Positions 9,721 to 18,120 of a stretch of 55,998 nucleotides of DNA are shown here, in pieces (position 1 is the stretch's first letter; the number at the start of each line of letters is the position of its first letter). Position numbers and translations under genes: made by a program. The notes beneath the pieces were generated by a model. That model searched no databases. It was not told the DNA's origin and saw only the letters and a program-made list of their open reading frames with translations. Location of the stretch: the NCBI GenBank assembly GCA_937952235.1, contig CALFZM010000349.1:1-55998 (forward strand). Reading direction: 5' to 3'. This stretch comes from an uncultured Opitutia bacterium. Lineage in GTDB: Bacteria; Verrucomicrobiota; Verrucomicrobiia; Opitutales; Opitutaceae.

Positions 9721-12700
9721 GACTCAGGATCTTCCTCTTCCTCGCGGTGACGGTCTGGGCGCAGCCGAGCGCGCCGCAATCGCCCGCGGAGAAACCGACC
9801 GGCGCCCAACTCTCGCCGTCCTTGCAGCCCGTCGCCGACGTGCCTGGCCTGCCGCGCGTGCTGCTGATCGGGGACTCGGTCTCGATGGGCTACACCCTGC
9901 GGGTGCGCGCGGCGCTGCGGGGCCGGGCCAACGTGCACCGCGTGCCGACCAACGCCGGGGCGAGCAGCAAGGGCGCGGCCGAGCTCGACCGCTGGCTGGG
10001 CGAAGGGAAGTGGGACGTGATCCACTTCAACTTCGGCCTGCACGACGTGCGCCTGCTCGAGGCGGGCGCGCTCAACGTGCCGCGGGATCGCTACGAGGCC
10101 AACCTCCGCGCCATCGTCAGCCGTCTGCAGCGGACGGGGGCGACGCTGATCTGGGCGACGACCACGCCCGCGCCGCCGAGGCAGCGCGCCGGTCAGTATC
10201 CAAGAAACCCGGACGACATCGCGGCCTATAACGCCATCGCGGCGCAGGTCATGTCGGAGCACGGCGTCGGGACCAACGACCTGCACGCCGCGGTGCTGCC
10301 CCGGATCCGCGAGCTGCAACCCGAGGACGACGTGCACTTCAACGCGCAGGGCAGCGATGTCCTCGGCGCGCAGGTCGCGGCCGCGATCGCCGCGGTGCTG
10401 CCGTCCGTCCCGGCGGCGTCGACCGTGCCGGTCAAGGCGGCAACGGTGGAATCGCCCGGCACGGAGCCGAAGATCGCCCAGATCGAGCTCCGGGTGTGGA
10501 GCTGCGAGTACCGCAGCCGGGCGCTCGGGCAGCCGATGCGCTTCCTCGTGGTCCTGCCGGAGGGAGCGACGCTGACGAGCGCGCCCCTGCCGGCCATTTA
10601 CTTCCTGCACGGACGCGGCCGGCACGAGCGGTCGCTGTTCGAATACGAGACGACGCGGCAGCGGCTGCTGGCCTCGCCGTGCGCGATCGTGCTGCCCCGG
10701 GGGCGCGACGGCTGGTACGTGAACGCGCCGGCGATCCCGGCCGATCGCTACGCCGACCACCTCGACGAGGTGATCGAGCTGGCCGAGCGCCACTTCCCGC
10801 TCGGCCGCGGCGCGCGGGCCCGGGCGATCGGCGGCTGGTCGATGGGCGGATACGGCGCGGCGTACACCGCGGCGCGGCGCGGGGACTTCGCGGCCGTGGC
10901 GCCCATCATCGGCATCCTCGACTATCCGCGAGCCGACATCGCCGAACCGGGCCAGAACTACGCGGTCCAGCCGCGCTTCGGCGACAACCTCGAGGTGTGG
11001 CGTACGCTGAATCCGCGGCTTTTGCTCCCACGGTTGCGCGGCACGCCCGTCTTCGTCGCCTACGCCGACCGCGCCGCCGAACGGCAGATGAACGAAGCGT
11101 TCGTCGCCGACGCGCGGACCGCGGGCGTTCCGGTCGAGACCTTGCGCATGTCGGGCGGGCATACGTTTCCCATGGTGGAGCAGGGGTTGCCGGCGGCGCT
11201 GGCGTTTCTCGAGCGACAGCTCGCCGCTTCGCGGCTGGCGGGAGCGCCGGACCGGGCGGGATTCACGGTGGTCTCGAGTCTCGATGCGCTGCGGCCGTTG
11301 CTCGCGGCAAACGGCGCCCGCGTCCGGCTCGCGCCCGGCACCTACCGGCTCGAATCCGGCGGCAGCGAAAACTTCCTTCATTTCACCGGCCACGACAGCC
11401 ATTTCGATCTCAGTGGCGTGCGGTTCGAGGTCGACACGGCGCAGTTCGCGTCGATCAGGGCCGGTCTCAACCTGCTCCTGCTCAGCGGCGATCGCATCGT
11501 GCTGGAAGGCCTGGAGCTGGAAACCCTCGGCGGCCATCCGCCTCCCGGTGGCTGCCGCGCGATCAGCCTGCTCGGGCGCGGCGTGGTGGTGCGCGACGTC
11601 GCGCTGCGGTTGTCGGGATCGTATCCCTACGGCTACGGCAGCTTCTTCGGCATCGGGGCGGGCGCATCGATCAGTCCGCAGAAACAAAACGGCATCCGCG
11701 TCGGCGGGATCGACAACCAGGTGATCAACTGCCGCGTGATCATGCGCTGCTTCGGCCACGCGATCTTCCTGCGCGGGGCGCAAAACGCGCTGGTCCGGGA
11801 CTGCTACGTCGAGGGCGCGCTGCGAAGGACCGACGACATCCTCGCCGAGACATCCGGTCCCGCCTTCGACCGCGGTTTCCGGCAGTACACGGGTCCGCTG
11901 ATCCCGGCAGGAGAAATGACCTCGCTCAGCGAGGACGGCATTCGTGCCTACCCCAACGATCCCGAGACGAAGCGCCGCACTCAGGACATCCGCGTCGAGA
12001 ACTGCCACGTCACGCGGATGCGCCGCGGGATCTGCCTGGCGTACGCGGGCGGGCGCAACACCGTCACGGGCTGCGAGGTCACGGAATCGGAGCGCGTCGC
12101 CTACCACGCGCAGTCGCACACCGTGATCCGCGCGTCGCGGGGCGACGCGTTGTATTCACAGATCCTGGACCTCTCGACGCCCGGGGCGAAGGACTCGGAG
12201 GTCGAGCTCACCGTGCTCGACAGCCGCGGCCACTACGGCCACGCGGTGCTCGCGACGCTCAACGGGTCCGGTCACCGCGTCGTGCTGCGCGAGGGGGCGC
12301 CGGGTTTCGTCCCGGAAAGCCTGAGCGTGGACCTCGGCCTCGCCCGCAGTGCGCCGGGCGAACCGCCCGCGGCGTCGTCGGCCACCGCCGTCACGCTGGA
12401 CAACATCACCCGCGCGACCGTGGTCTTGCATCCCTCGGCCAGCCGGTGCGAGGTCGCAAGTCCGACGCCCGTGACCGATCGAGGGACCGGCAACCGGGTG
12501 TCTCGCGCCCATGTCGCCGTCACTGAAGTGCCGCCGCCGCGGCATCCCGCCGTCGGCACCCGCTTCGCGCCGGAGGACGTGGCATGGGACCGGCCGGTGT
12601 ATCAGAACACCTTCGACGACCCGGCGGCGCTGCGCGATTGGAAACTCGAGGGCGGGCGCGCGATGTCCGTGCGGGAGGGACGGCTCGTGCTCGAGAGCCC

Positions 12701-13244
12701 ACCCGGAGCCCGGACACCCGAGGACAATGCCGGTCACCTCGTGTGCTGGCTGACGCAGGAGATACCGCCGGACTTCCTGCTCGAATTTTCGTTCCGCCCG
12801 CACGACCGCCGGCAGGGGCTGGCAATCGTGTTCTTCTCGGCCCGCGGCGACGGCGGGCGCAGTGTCTTCGATCCCGGACTCAAGCCACGCGACGGCACCT
12901 TCGTCCAGTACCTGCGCGGTGAACTCGACAACTACCACATTTCCTACTGGGCAGGCGACCGGGGCACGGCGAACGTGCGCAAGAATCGCGGCTTTCAGTT
13001 CGTCGGCGTGGGCGACGATCTCGTGGCCGCGGCGGCGCCGGACGCGTTTCAGACGATCCGCGTTTACCAGCGCGGCGGCAAGATCCGGCTGACGGTGGAC
13101 GGCGTGGTGGCGGCGGCGTTCGACGACGACGGCCGCACGTTCGGGCCCGCGTGGACGCACGGCGGTTGGATCGGATTGCGACAGATGGGGCACACGCTGC
13201 GTGCCGAGTACGAGCACGTTAAGATCTGGCCGCTGCAGCCCTGA
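9717..13244 (+). CDS. four-domain secreted protein: SGNH esterase, alpha/beta esterase, beta-helix, YesU-like DUF1961
   Basis: An 1175-residue protein with a short signal peptide (about 1-15). Domain 1 (about 46-225) is an SGNH/GDSL hydrolase: GDSVSMGY with S54, NFGLHD, and a C-terminal DVHF block. Domain 2 (about 250-505) is an esterase-D-like alpha/beta hydrolase with oxyanion segment FLHGRGRH, nucleophile elbow GWSMGGYG (S375) and a late SGGH. Domain 3 (about 515-930) is a right-handed beta-helix of the pectate-lyase superfold (NQVINCRVIMRCFGHAIFLRG, VENCHVTRMRRGICL). Domain 4 (about 957-1175) resembles the DUF1961 family of Bacillus YesU, found in the rhamnogalacturonan yes cluster. It overlaps the transporter stop by ATGA. 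A pectin-like, O-acetylated substrate is the most economical reading; whether domain 3 is a lyase, hydrolase or binding domain cannot be told. Confidence 0.85.
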   Translation: MRLRIFLFLAVTVWAQPSAPQSPAEKPTGAQLSPSLQPVADVPGLPRVLLIGDSVSMGYTLRVRAALRGRANVHRVPTNAGASSKGAAELDRWLGEGKWDVIHFNFGLHDVRLLEAGALNVPRDRYEANLRAIVSRLQRTGATLIWATTTPAPPRQRAGQYPRNPDDIAAYNAIAAQVMSEHGVGTNDLHAAVLPRIRELQPEDDVHFNAQGSDVLGAQVAAAIAAVLPSVPAASTVPVKAATVESPGTEPKIAQIELRVWSCEYRSRALGQPMRFLVVLPEGATLTSAPLPAIYFLHGRGRHERSLFEYETTRQRLLASPCAIVLPRGRDGWYVNAPAIPADRYADHLDEVIELAERHFPLGRGARARAIGGWSMGGYGAAYTAARRGDFAAVAPIIGILDYPRADIAEPGQNYAVQPRFGDNLEVWRTLNPRLLLPRLRGTPVFVAYADRAAERQMNEAFVADARTAGVPVETLRMSGGHTFPMVEQGLPAALAFLERQLAASRLAGAPDRAGFTVVSSLDALRPLLAANGARVRLAPGTYRLESGGSENFLHFTGHDSHFDLSGVRFEVDTAQFASIRAGLNLLLLSGDRIVLEGLELETLGGHPPPGGCRAISLLGRGVVVRDVALRLSGSYPYGYGSFFGIGAGASISPQKQNGIRVGGIDNQVINCRVIMRCFGHAIFLRGAQNALVRDCYVEGALRRTDDILAETSGPAFDRGFRQYTGPLIPAGEMTSLSEDGIRAYPNDPETKRRTQDIRVENCHVTRMRRGICLAYAGGRNTVTGCEVTESERVAYHAQSHTVIRASRGDALYSQILDLSTPGAKDSEVELTVLDSRGHYGHAVLATLNGSGHRVVLREGAPGFVPESLSVDLGLARSAPGEPPAASSATAVTLDNITRATVVLHPSASRCEVASPTPVTDRGTGNRVSRAHVAVTEVPPPRHPAVGTRFAPEDVAWDRPVYQNTFDDPAALRDWKLEGGRAMSVREGRLVLESPPGARTPEDNAGHLVCWLTQEIPPDFLLEFSFRPHDRRQGLAIVFFSARGDGGRSVFDPGLKPRDGTFVQYLRGELDNYHISYWAGDRGTANVRKNRGFQFVGVGDDLVAAAAPDAFQTIRVYQRGGKIRLTVDGVVAAAFDDDGRTFGPAWTHGGWIGLRQMGHTLRAEYEHVKIWPLQP

Positions 13245-13246
13245 CG

Positions 13247-14305
13247 ATGACAATCCCTGAACTCAAGGTCGTGCTGGTCGGCTGTGGCGGCTTCGCCCGC
13301 AGCTACCTGCCCGTTTACGGTGCGCTCCCGGGCGTCCGGGTCGTGGCCTGCGTCGACGCCGACGAAGGTGCGGCTCGCGCGCTGGCGGCGCAATTCGGCG
13401 CCCCGGCGGCGTCGACCGACCTCGCGACGGCGACCGCGGCCGAGGCCGATTACGCCGTGGTGAGCACGCCCAATTTCCTGCACGCCAGCCAGGCCGCGGC
13501 GCTGCTGCGCAGCGGCAAGCATGTGCTGCTGCAGAAACCGATGACGCGCACGACGGAGGAGGCGGCGGAGTTGCTCTCCGTGCAGCGGGCCTCGGGGCGT
13601 CGACTCGGGCTCTACATGTCGATGCTCGATTTCGGCCTCTGGTGGGAGCTGCGAGACGCGCTGCGCACCCACGCGCCGCTCGGCCGGATGGTGCAGGTGA
13701 GCATGCGCCTCGGGCACACCGGCGGGCTTGCCTGGAACCGGGCGCCGGAGCTGCGCTGGCGCTTCTCCCGCGCGCAGACCGGCGGCGGGGCGTTCATCAT
13801 GCTTGGCGTGCACTACGTGCACTTCGTGCGGTGGCTGCTCGGCCGGCGCATCCGCCGGGTGTTGGCGCAGGCGGCCAGCCTGCATTGCGGGCGGATCGAG
13901 GGGGAGGACATCTGCCAGGTGCAGGGCGAGCTCGATGACGGCAGCTTCGTCCAGCTCGGCGTGGCGTGGAACTCCCAGGGCGAGCATGTGGCGCTGTACG
14001 GCACCGAGGGGTCGCTCGTGTACCTCGACAACGAGCTCTTGCGGGTGCACGGCGCGAAGCCTTGGGCGACGGCGCAGTTCAACTACGCGACGCCGGGGCG
14101 GTGGCAGACCTTCGCCGGCCTCCTGCCGCCGGCACTGGATGCGGCGGACAATCCGCACAACCAGCACCGTGCGTTTGCCGCGGCGATGCGGGCCGGGGTG
14201 GAGCCGGAGGTCCCGGGGGTCGAGGGCGGATGGGACCTGCAGGTGACCGACGCCGTCTACCGCAGCGCGGCGAGCGGACAGTGGGTGGAGGTGCGCTATG
14301 CCTGA
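13247..14305 (+). CDS. Gfo/Idh/MocA family oxidoreductase
   Basis: A 352-residue enzyme with an N-terminal Rossmann fold (VVLVGCGGFARSY, residues 8-20; the third glycine is Ala) and a C-terminal alpha/beta dimerisation/substrate domain. The catalytic strand motif that is normally EKP reads QKP (Q96-K97-P98), keeping the essential lysine. The family oxidises or reduces sugars, inositols and sugar acids with NAD(P). It starts two bases after the four-domain protein and overlaps the following SDR by eight bases, so the three are surely cotranscribed. It probably works in the cytoplasm on a monosaccharide imported by the upstream transporter; the specific sugar is unknown. Confidence 0.88.
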   Translation: MTIPELKVVLVGCGGFARSYLPVYGALPGVRVVACVDADEGAARALAAQFGAPAASTDLATATAAEADYAVVSTPNFLHASQAAALLRSGKHVLLQKPMTRTTEEAAELLSVQRASGRRLGLYMSMLDFGLWWELRDALRTHAPLGRMVQVSMRLGHTGGLAWNRAPELRWRFSRAQTGGGAFIMLGVHYVHFVRWLLGRRIRRVLAQAASLHCGRIEGEDICQVQGELDDGSFVQLGVAWNSQGEHVALYGTEGSLVYLDNELLRVHGAKPWATAQFNYATPGRWQTFAGLLPPALDAADNPHNQHRAFAAAMRAGVEPEVPGVEGGWDLQVTDAVYRSAASGQWVEVRYA

Positions 14306-15014
14306 GGGCCGCACCGTGGTGGTGACCGGGGGCACGCGCGGACTCGGCCGGGCGATCGTACAAGCTTTCGCCGCCCGCGGCGATCGCGTGTGGAGCGTGG
14401 CGCGCACACCGCCCGCCGCGGCGGAACCGGCCGTGCGGCACCGGCGCGCCGACGTCCGCCGGCGCGAGCAGCTCGACGCCGTCGTCGCCGAGATCCGCGC
14501 CGCGGGCGACGCGATCGATGTCTGGATCAACAATGCCGGATTCGGCCGGCCGGTGCCGTTTCACGACGCCGACAACGCGCTCTGGGCGGAGATGTTCGAC
14601 GTCAACTTCTGGGGCACGGTCCATGGGACGCGCGCCGCGCTCGCGGGCCTGCGCCGGCCGGGAGGCGCGGTGATCAACATCGCCTCGGTCGCCGGGCTGA
14701 TGGCGCCGCGCGGGCATTCCGCGTATGCGACGGCGAAGGCCGCGGTGATCGCGCTCACGCGCGCGAATGCGGTCGAGTTTGCGGGCGAAGGCATCCGGGT
14801 GAACGCGATCGCTCCGGGACCGCTCGACACCGAGGGCTTCCGCGCCGCCGGCGGAGATCCGGCGAAGCGCGCGCAGACCATCCCGACCCGCCGCATGGTG
14901 GCGCCCGAAGAAGTGGCGGCGGCGTGCCTGTTCCTGGCGGAGCCATCCGGCTCGATCACGGGACAAACGCTCCTCGTCGACGGCGCGGCGCACGCCGCGG
15001 GTTGCTACGTGTGA
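14298..15014 (+). CDS. short-chain dehydrogenase/reductase
   Basis: A 238-residue classical SDR. The cofactor motif is TGGTRGLG (residues 10-17), followed by NNAGF, an S-containing NIASVAG strand and the catalytic Y143-x-x-x-K147 (YATAK). The C-terminus has the usual SSGSITGQTLLVDGG-like end (here SGSITGQTLLVDGAAH). It overlaps the Gfo/Idh/MocA gene by eight bases and appears to be the last gene of the operon. It probably oxidises or reduces a sugar or sugar acid in partnership with its neighbour. An 8-bp hairpin without a U-tract follows at 15032-15050. Confidence 0.9.
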   Translation: MPEGRTVVVTGGTRGLGRAIVQAFAARGDRVWSVARTPPAAAEPAVRHRRADVRRREQLDAVVAEIRAAGDAIDVWINNAGFGRPVPFHDADNALWAEMFDVNFWGTVHGTRAALAGLRRPGGAVINIASVAGLMAPRGHSAYATAKAAVIALTRANAVEFAGEGIRVNAIAPGPLDTEGFRAAGGDPAKRAQTIPTRRMVAPEEVAAACLFLAEPSGSITGQTLLVDGAAHAAGCYV

Positions 15015-15031
15015 GGAGCCGCATCCGCGGG

Positions 15032-15050
15032 CGCGCTTCGCGGAAGCGCG
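15032..15050 (+). terminator. weak hairpin after the operon
   Basis: CGCGCTTC and GAAGCGCG form an 8-bp stem with a GCG loop, 17 bases after the SDR stop. There is no T-tract, so it may be a 3'-end stabiliser or a Rho-dependent end rather than an intrinsic terminator. Confidence 0.35.
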
Positions 15051-15211
15051 GGGAAGGCGCCCTGCCTGGGATCGAATCTCCCGGATGCCCGGAGAACGCC
15101 CGGGCGCGAGACCGGATTATATCGACGTATCGCGTTCCTCGGAGGGCTGCGCTCCGTCGCAGCCGTGGCGCGATCCGAAGAATGTCCCCGCGGCGCCGGG
15201 CAAATAAATCG

Positions 15212-15236
15212 CCTTGCTATACCTAGCAGTGCAAGG
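15212..15236 (+). promoter_or_regulatory. candidate PadR operator, nested palindromes
   Basis: Fifteen bases before the PadR start, CCTTGC (15212-15217) and GCAAGG (15231-15236) frame a second symmetric element, TGCTA-TACC-TAGCA (15215-15228). The stretch is AT-rich compared with its surroundings, as expected for a promoter. PadR-family repressors commonly bind such dyads at their own promoters, so autoregulation is a reasonable inference. Confidence 0.5.
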
Positions 15237-15250
15237 CATCCAGATTTCCC

Positions 15251-15586
15251 ATGAAACTCGCCAAGGAGCTGGTGGCGGCGTCGACGGTGCCGCTGGTGCT
15301 TTCGATCCTGGAGGAAGGGGAGAATTACGGGTATGCGATCATCCAGCGGGTGCGGGAACTTTCGCAGGGGGAGATGGAATGGACGGACGGCATGCTGTAC
15401 CCGGTGTTGCACTGGCTGGAGGAGAACGGGTGCGTGAAATCCGAATGGCGCGAGGCCGAATCCGGGCGCCGGCGCAAATATTACCTGCTGCGGCCCACGG
15501 GCCGGAAGCTGCTGGCCGACCAGAAGGCGCAATGGTTGACCGTGCACGAAACGCTGCGCCGCACGTGGAGGCTGAATCATGGCTGA
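15251..15586 (+). CDS. PadR family transcriptional regulator
   Basis: A 111-residue PadR-type winged-helix protein (PadR_N domain over most of its length): ILEEGENYGYAIIQRV, GMLYPVLHWLEENGCV and GRRRKYYLLRPTGRKLL are the recognisable helix, recognition and wing segments. The family represses genes in response to phenolics, drugs or envelope stress. The start at 15251 follows a candidate operator. It overlaps the next gene by eight bases, forming the PadR plus permease-prefix-protein pair common in Acidobacteria and Verrucomicrobia. The ligand is unknown. Confidence 0.92.
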   Translation: MKLAKELVAASTVPLVLSILEEGENYGYAIIQRVRELSQGEMEWTDGMLYPVLHWLEENGCVKSEWREAESGRRRKYYLLRPTGRKLLADQKAQWLTVHETLRRTWRLNHG

Positions 15587-16382
15587 CCTTGAAACCGAGA
15601 TCGAGCGCTGGCGTGCCCGCCTGGCGGAGGAACTCCCGGGATCCCCGGAAACGGTGCGCGAACTGGAGGAACACCTCCGGGAGGAAATGGAACTGGGGCT
15701 GCGTCGCGGATTGACGCCCGCGGAGGCTTTCGACCGGGCGCGAGCGCGGCTCGGCGACGCCGTCGCGCTGGGCCGGGAGTTCGCGCGCCTTGATGCAATG
15801 CCGGTGGCATTGCGATGCCGCGACGTTCTCCTCTTCGCCATTGCCCCGGTGGCCGCCATCGCGCTGGCGACGGTGACCCTCGCGCAGGGCCGCAACGTGG
15901 AGGTCCTGCGGCTGACGCATGCATTGCTCTGCGCCACCGGCTACCTGGCGGCGCTTTCGGCGGCGCTCGTGGGCGCCATGCTGGCGCTGGTCCCGAGGCG
16001 GGCGCTGCGTCCGGAGCTGCGTCGGACCTGGCGCGCGGTCACCGTGCGGTTCAGCCTTGCGGGCCTGGTCCTCACGACGGCCGGCATCGGGCTGGGGATG
16101 GTTTGGGCGGCGGAGAACCTGCCGGCCGCGTGGAGCTGGCTGCCGGTGGAGACCGGCGCGCTCCTGATCCTCGTCTCGACGGCCTTGACGCTGCTCGTGC
16201 AGCGGTGGCCCGGCGGTAGTGACACGGCCCGCGGGGCGGTCGCGGCATGCGGCGTGATCGCCGTGCCGGTGGGCTGGATGGGAGCCAAGGCCGCGGGCAC
16301 GGCGGTGCCGTTCGCCGCGCTGTGCATCGCCGTGGTCGCGGCCCAGGCCGTCCTGGCGCGTCGGTGCCGGCGCTTCGCCTGA
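15579..16382 (+). CDS. permease-prefix-domain membrane protein
   Basis: A 267-residue protein. Residues 1-75 form a charged helical region with the permease-prefix pattern (RLAEELPGSPETVRELEEHLREEM, GLTPAEAFDRARARLGD). After it come about six hydrophobic segments (starting at FAIAPVAAIALATVTL, then AGYLAAL-like, VLTTAGIGLGMV, LLILVSTALTLLV, ACGVIAVPVGWMG, AALCIAVVAAQAV). In many relatives the prefix is fused to an FtsX/MacB ABC permease; here no ABC permease domain or ATPase gene follows, so it stands alone. It overlaps PadR by eight bases and is presumably PadR-controlled. Function unknown; a membrane-stress or transport-related role is a guess. Confidence 0.7.
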   Translation: MADLETEIERWRARLAEELPGSPETVRELEEHLREEMELGLRRGLTPAEAFDRARARLGDAVALGREFARLDAMPVALRCRDVLLFAIAPVAAIALATVTLAQGRNVEVLRLTHALLCATGYLAALSAALVGAMLALVPRRALRPELRRTWRAVTVRFSLAGLVLTTAGIGLGMVWAAENLPAAWSWLPVETGALLILVSTALTLLVQRWPGGSDTARGAVAACGVIAVPVGWMGAKAAGTAVPFAALCIAVVAAQAVLARRCRRFA

Positions 16383-16383
16383 G

Positions 16384-16532
16384 CGGGGATGATGCCGTTG
16401 CGGTGGAGCCGCCTGTCCCCAGGCGGCTGACGTGAGATGGACCGGTCCGCAGCAGCTTGAGGACAAGCTGCTCCACCTTTCTGTGCGGCCGTTCTCACGA
16501 CTGATTTGAAGGGCGCTTGCATGAATCCGGCT
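16384..16532 (+). repeat. REPIN-like repeat, copy a
   Basis: Two hairpins in inverted orientation. The first (GCCGCCTGTCCCCAGGCGGC) starts with GGTGGAG at 16402; the second (AGCAGCTTG-AGGA-CAAGCTGCT) ends with CTCCACC at 16477. The two ends are near-perfect inverted repeats of each other. Flanking sequence is also shared with copies c and h, ending in ATGAATCCGGCT. Confidence 0.85.
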
Positions 16533-16644
16533 GAGCCGGGATCAGGCCGTTGGGGGTTGAGGCACCTAGATGATCCCCTTTCGGCGCCACGCGCCCGGCG
16601 GCCTGAGTCCCGCTGAGCGGCGGCCGGATGCCCCGGGTGCCCGC

Positions 16645-17553
16645 CTACAGCCGCAGCAATTCGTGCAGCCGGTGCGCGATCCTGGCGGCGTTCGGCCGCA
16701 CGCGCACCAGGCGCGGATTCCAGGCCAGCATTGCCTCGCGGTCGAGCCGGCCCAGCCGTTCGTCGTGCAGGCGGTGCACCGTGCCGGGCGGCAGCTCGCG
16801 TAGTGCGATCTCGGGTACGATGGCCCAGAAGCGGCCCGAGCGCACCGCGGCGACCGTCTGGGGAAACGACTGGCACGCGAGGGCGGGGGAGAGCGGTACC
16901 TCCAGCTCCTGCGCGATCTCGCGCAATCCCGACGTGAACTGGCCGTCCGTCGTCTGCGTGGCCAGCGGCAGCGCGGCGACCGCCTGGCGCAGCGTGATGC
17001 CACGGTGGCTGCGCGCGAGCGCCTCGGGGAGCAGGGCCACATAGCTCACGACGCCGAGCGAGACGGCCTTGAGGCCGGGCGCCATCGCGTTGCGGCGGAT
17101 GATGCCGAAGTCGAGGCGCGAGTCGGCGATCTGGCCGACGATCTCGTTGGTCCGCAGGTTCGTCGTTGCGAACGTCGTGCCGGGAAACGCGTCGAGCAGC
17201 CGCCCGAGACGCGGGATCACCAGCCACTGGATCAGGCTGTCGCCAGCCCCGAGCGTGAACGCCACGCTCTGCTGCCGGCATTCGGCGCGGAAGTCCTCGA
17301 GCCCGCGCAAGTGTTCGCGCGCCAGTTCCGCCAGCCGCTCGCCCTGCGGGGTGAGCTTGAGCCGCTTGCCCCGCCGGTGAGCCACCTCGCAGCCGAAGAA
17401 CTCCGACAGCTCCCGCAACTGCCGGCTGAACTGGCTCTGTCGCACCGGATCGCCCGGGGCCGCCTGTGCGATGCTGCCCGCGTCGCGGACTTCGATGAGG
17501 ATCTTGAGCCGGTCGAGGGAAAGACCGCGTTCGGAAAAGAGCGATTCAAACAT
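16645..17553 (-). CDS. LysR-type transcriptional regulator
   Basis: A 302-residue LTTR. The N-terminal winged helix (residues about 8-65; LDRLKILIEVRDAGSIAQAA, QSQFSRQLRELSEFFG, LTPQGERLAELAREH) is followed by a periplasmic-binding-protein-like effector domain (LDFGIIRRNAMAPGLKAVSLG). The start was placed at 17553 because the helix-turn-helix begins directly after it; the frame stays open to 17835 but that extension has no family features. It is divergent from the region leading to the TROVE gene and convergent with the PadR operon across repeat a. Its targets are unknown; small inverted repeats (CTTGC/GCAAG, 17569-17594) lie just upstream. Confidence 0.85.
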   Translation of the reverse strand: MFESLFSERGLSLDRLKILIEVRDAGSIAQAAPGDPVRQSQFSRQLRELSEFFGCEVAHRRGKRLKLTPQGERLAELAREHLRGLEDFRAECRQQSVAFTLGAGDSLIQWLVIPRLGRLLDAFPGTTFATTNLRTNEIVGQIADSRLDFGIIRRNAMAPGLKAVSLGVVSYVALLPEALARSHRGITLRQAVAALPLATQTTDGQFTSGLREIAQELEVPLSPALACQSFPQTVAAVRSGRFWAIVPEIALRELPPGTVHRLHDERLGRLDREAMLAWNPRLVRVRPNAARIAHRLHELLRL

Positions 17554-17704
17554 GACTGGTAAGTCAGGCTTGCTGCGCAACCGCGCATGGCAAGCCCCGG
17601 CCCTTTCCGCTAGGATCATCGCATCGTCACTCCGACCGGTCCCACTGCCGATCGAGAGCGATGTCCCACTCACACCTCTCACCTTTCTCCTTTCCATCCC
17701 GCCG

Positions 17705-17863
17705 ATGAAACTCGACTGCCTCACGCTTCCTTCCCGCCTCCGGCACGCCGGCAGGACGGCGCCCGGCTCGACGATGCGAGTCCCGGCGGCGACGGAAGGG
17801 TGCCGTGCGGGCAACCGGTATCGCGGTGCGATCAACGAACACGATGGAAGCGGTCCGACCTGA
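17705..17863 (+). other. possible 52-codon leader ORF or non-coding transcript
   Basis: The 340 bases between the divergent LysR start and the terminator at 17893 contain an open frame of 52 codons (MKLDCLTLPSRL at its start) with no convincing Shine-Dalgarno site and no recognisable domain. The terminator shows that something is transcribed; it may equally be a small RNA. The 3' part contains GGTCCGA at 17852-17858, a heptamer that also occurs in vertebrate Y RNAs. Confidence 0.3.
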
Positions 17864-17920
17864 TCTTCAGGCTGCCTGGCAGCCCTGGCCGGCCCGCTTC
17901 CTCCCGAAGCGGGTTTTTTT
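17847..17920 (+). terminator. intrinsic terminator with possible antiterminator
   Basis: CCCGCTTC and GAAGCGGG (17893-17900, 17106 bases omitted between strands: loop 17901-17905, second arm 17906-17913) form an 8-bp stem followed by seven T (17914-17920), a classic intrinsic terminator on the + strand. An upstream GAAGCGG (17847-17853) can pair instead with CCGCTTC (17894-17900), which would disrupt the stem. A short + transcript therefore ends here, possibly with attenuation. Its start must lie after about 17560. Confidence 0.7.
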
Positions 17921-18075
17921 GCGCCCGGCCGTCCGCTTCCCCACCAGCCGGGTGCATCTCTTTCAGATTCCTTTCGCGGCTTCGGCGCTGAGCCCAGTCA
18001 ATCAGCGCAACGTCCGCTCCAAATCCTGCGGCCGTCCAATCCGTCCCGCCTCCGCGGGGCGAGAGGGGCGACGGT

Positions 18076-18094
18076 GTGAGTTCTTTTTTTGCCG
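18076..18094 (+). repeat. left arm of a 19-bp inverted repeat flanking the TROVE unit
   Basis: GTGAGTTCTTTTTTTGCCG is the exact reverse complement of 20753-20771, about 2.7 kb away. The two copies bracket the hairpin tract, the small ORF and the TROVE gene. Confidence 0.8.
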
Positions 18095-18120
18095 CGGAGC
18101 GCGTGTGCGCTCCGCTTTTT
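18094..18120 (+). terminator. intrinsic terminator
   Basis: GCGGAGCGC and GCGCTCCGC form a perfect 9-bp stem with a GTGT loop, followed by five T. It lies directly before the hairpin tract and isolates it from upstream transcription on the + strand. Confidence 0.75.

Noticed and set aside
17755..17800. tRNA-like fold in the short transcript region
   Set aside because: A hairpin CTCG-ACGATG-CGAG is present but there is no T-loop consensus, anticodon arm or acceptor pairing.
18031..18048. TCCAAATCC word as a T-arm of a YrlA-type RNA
   Set aside because: Flanking bases do not form a T-stem, and the site is upstream of the terminator at 18094.
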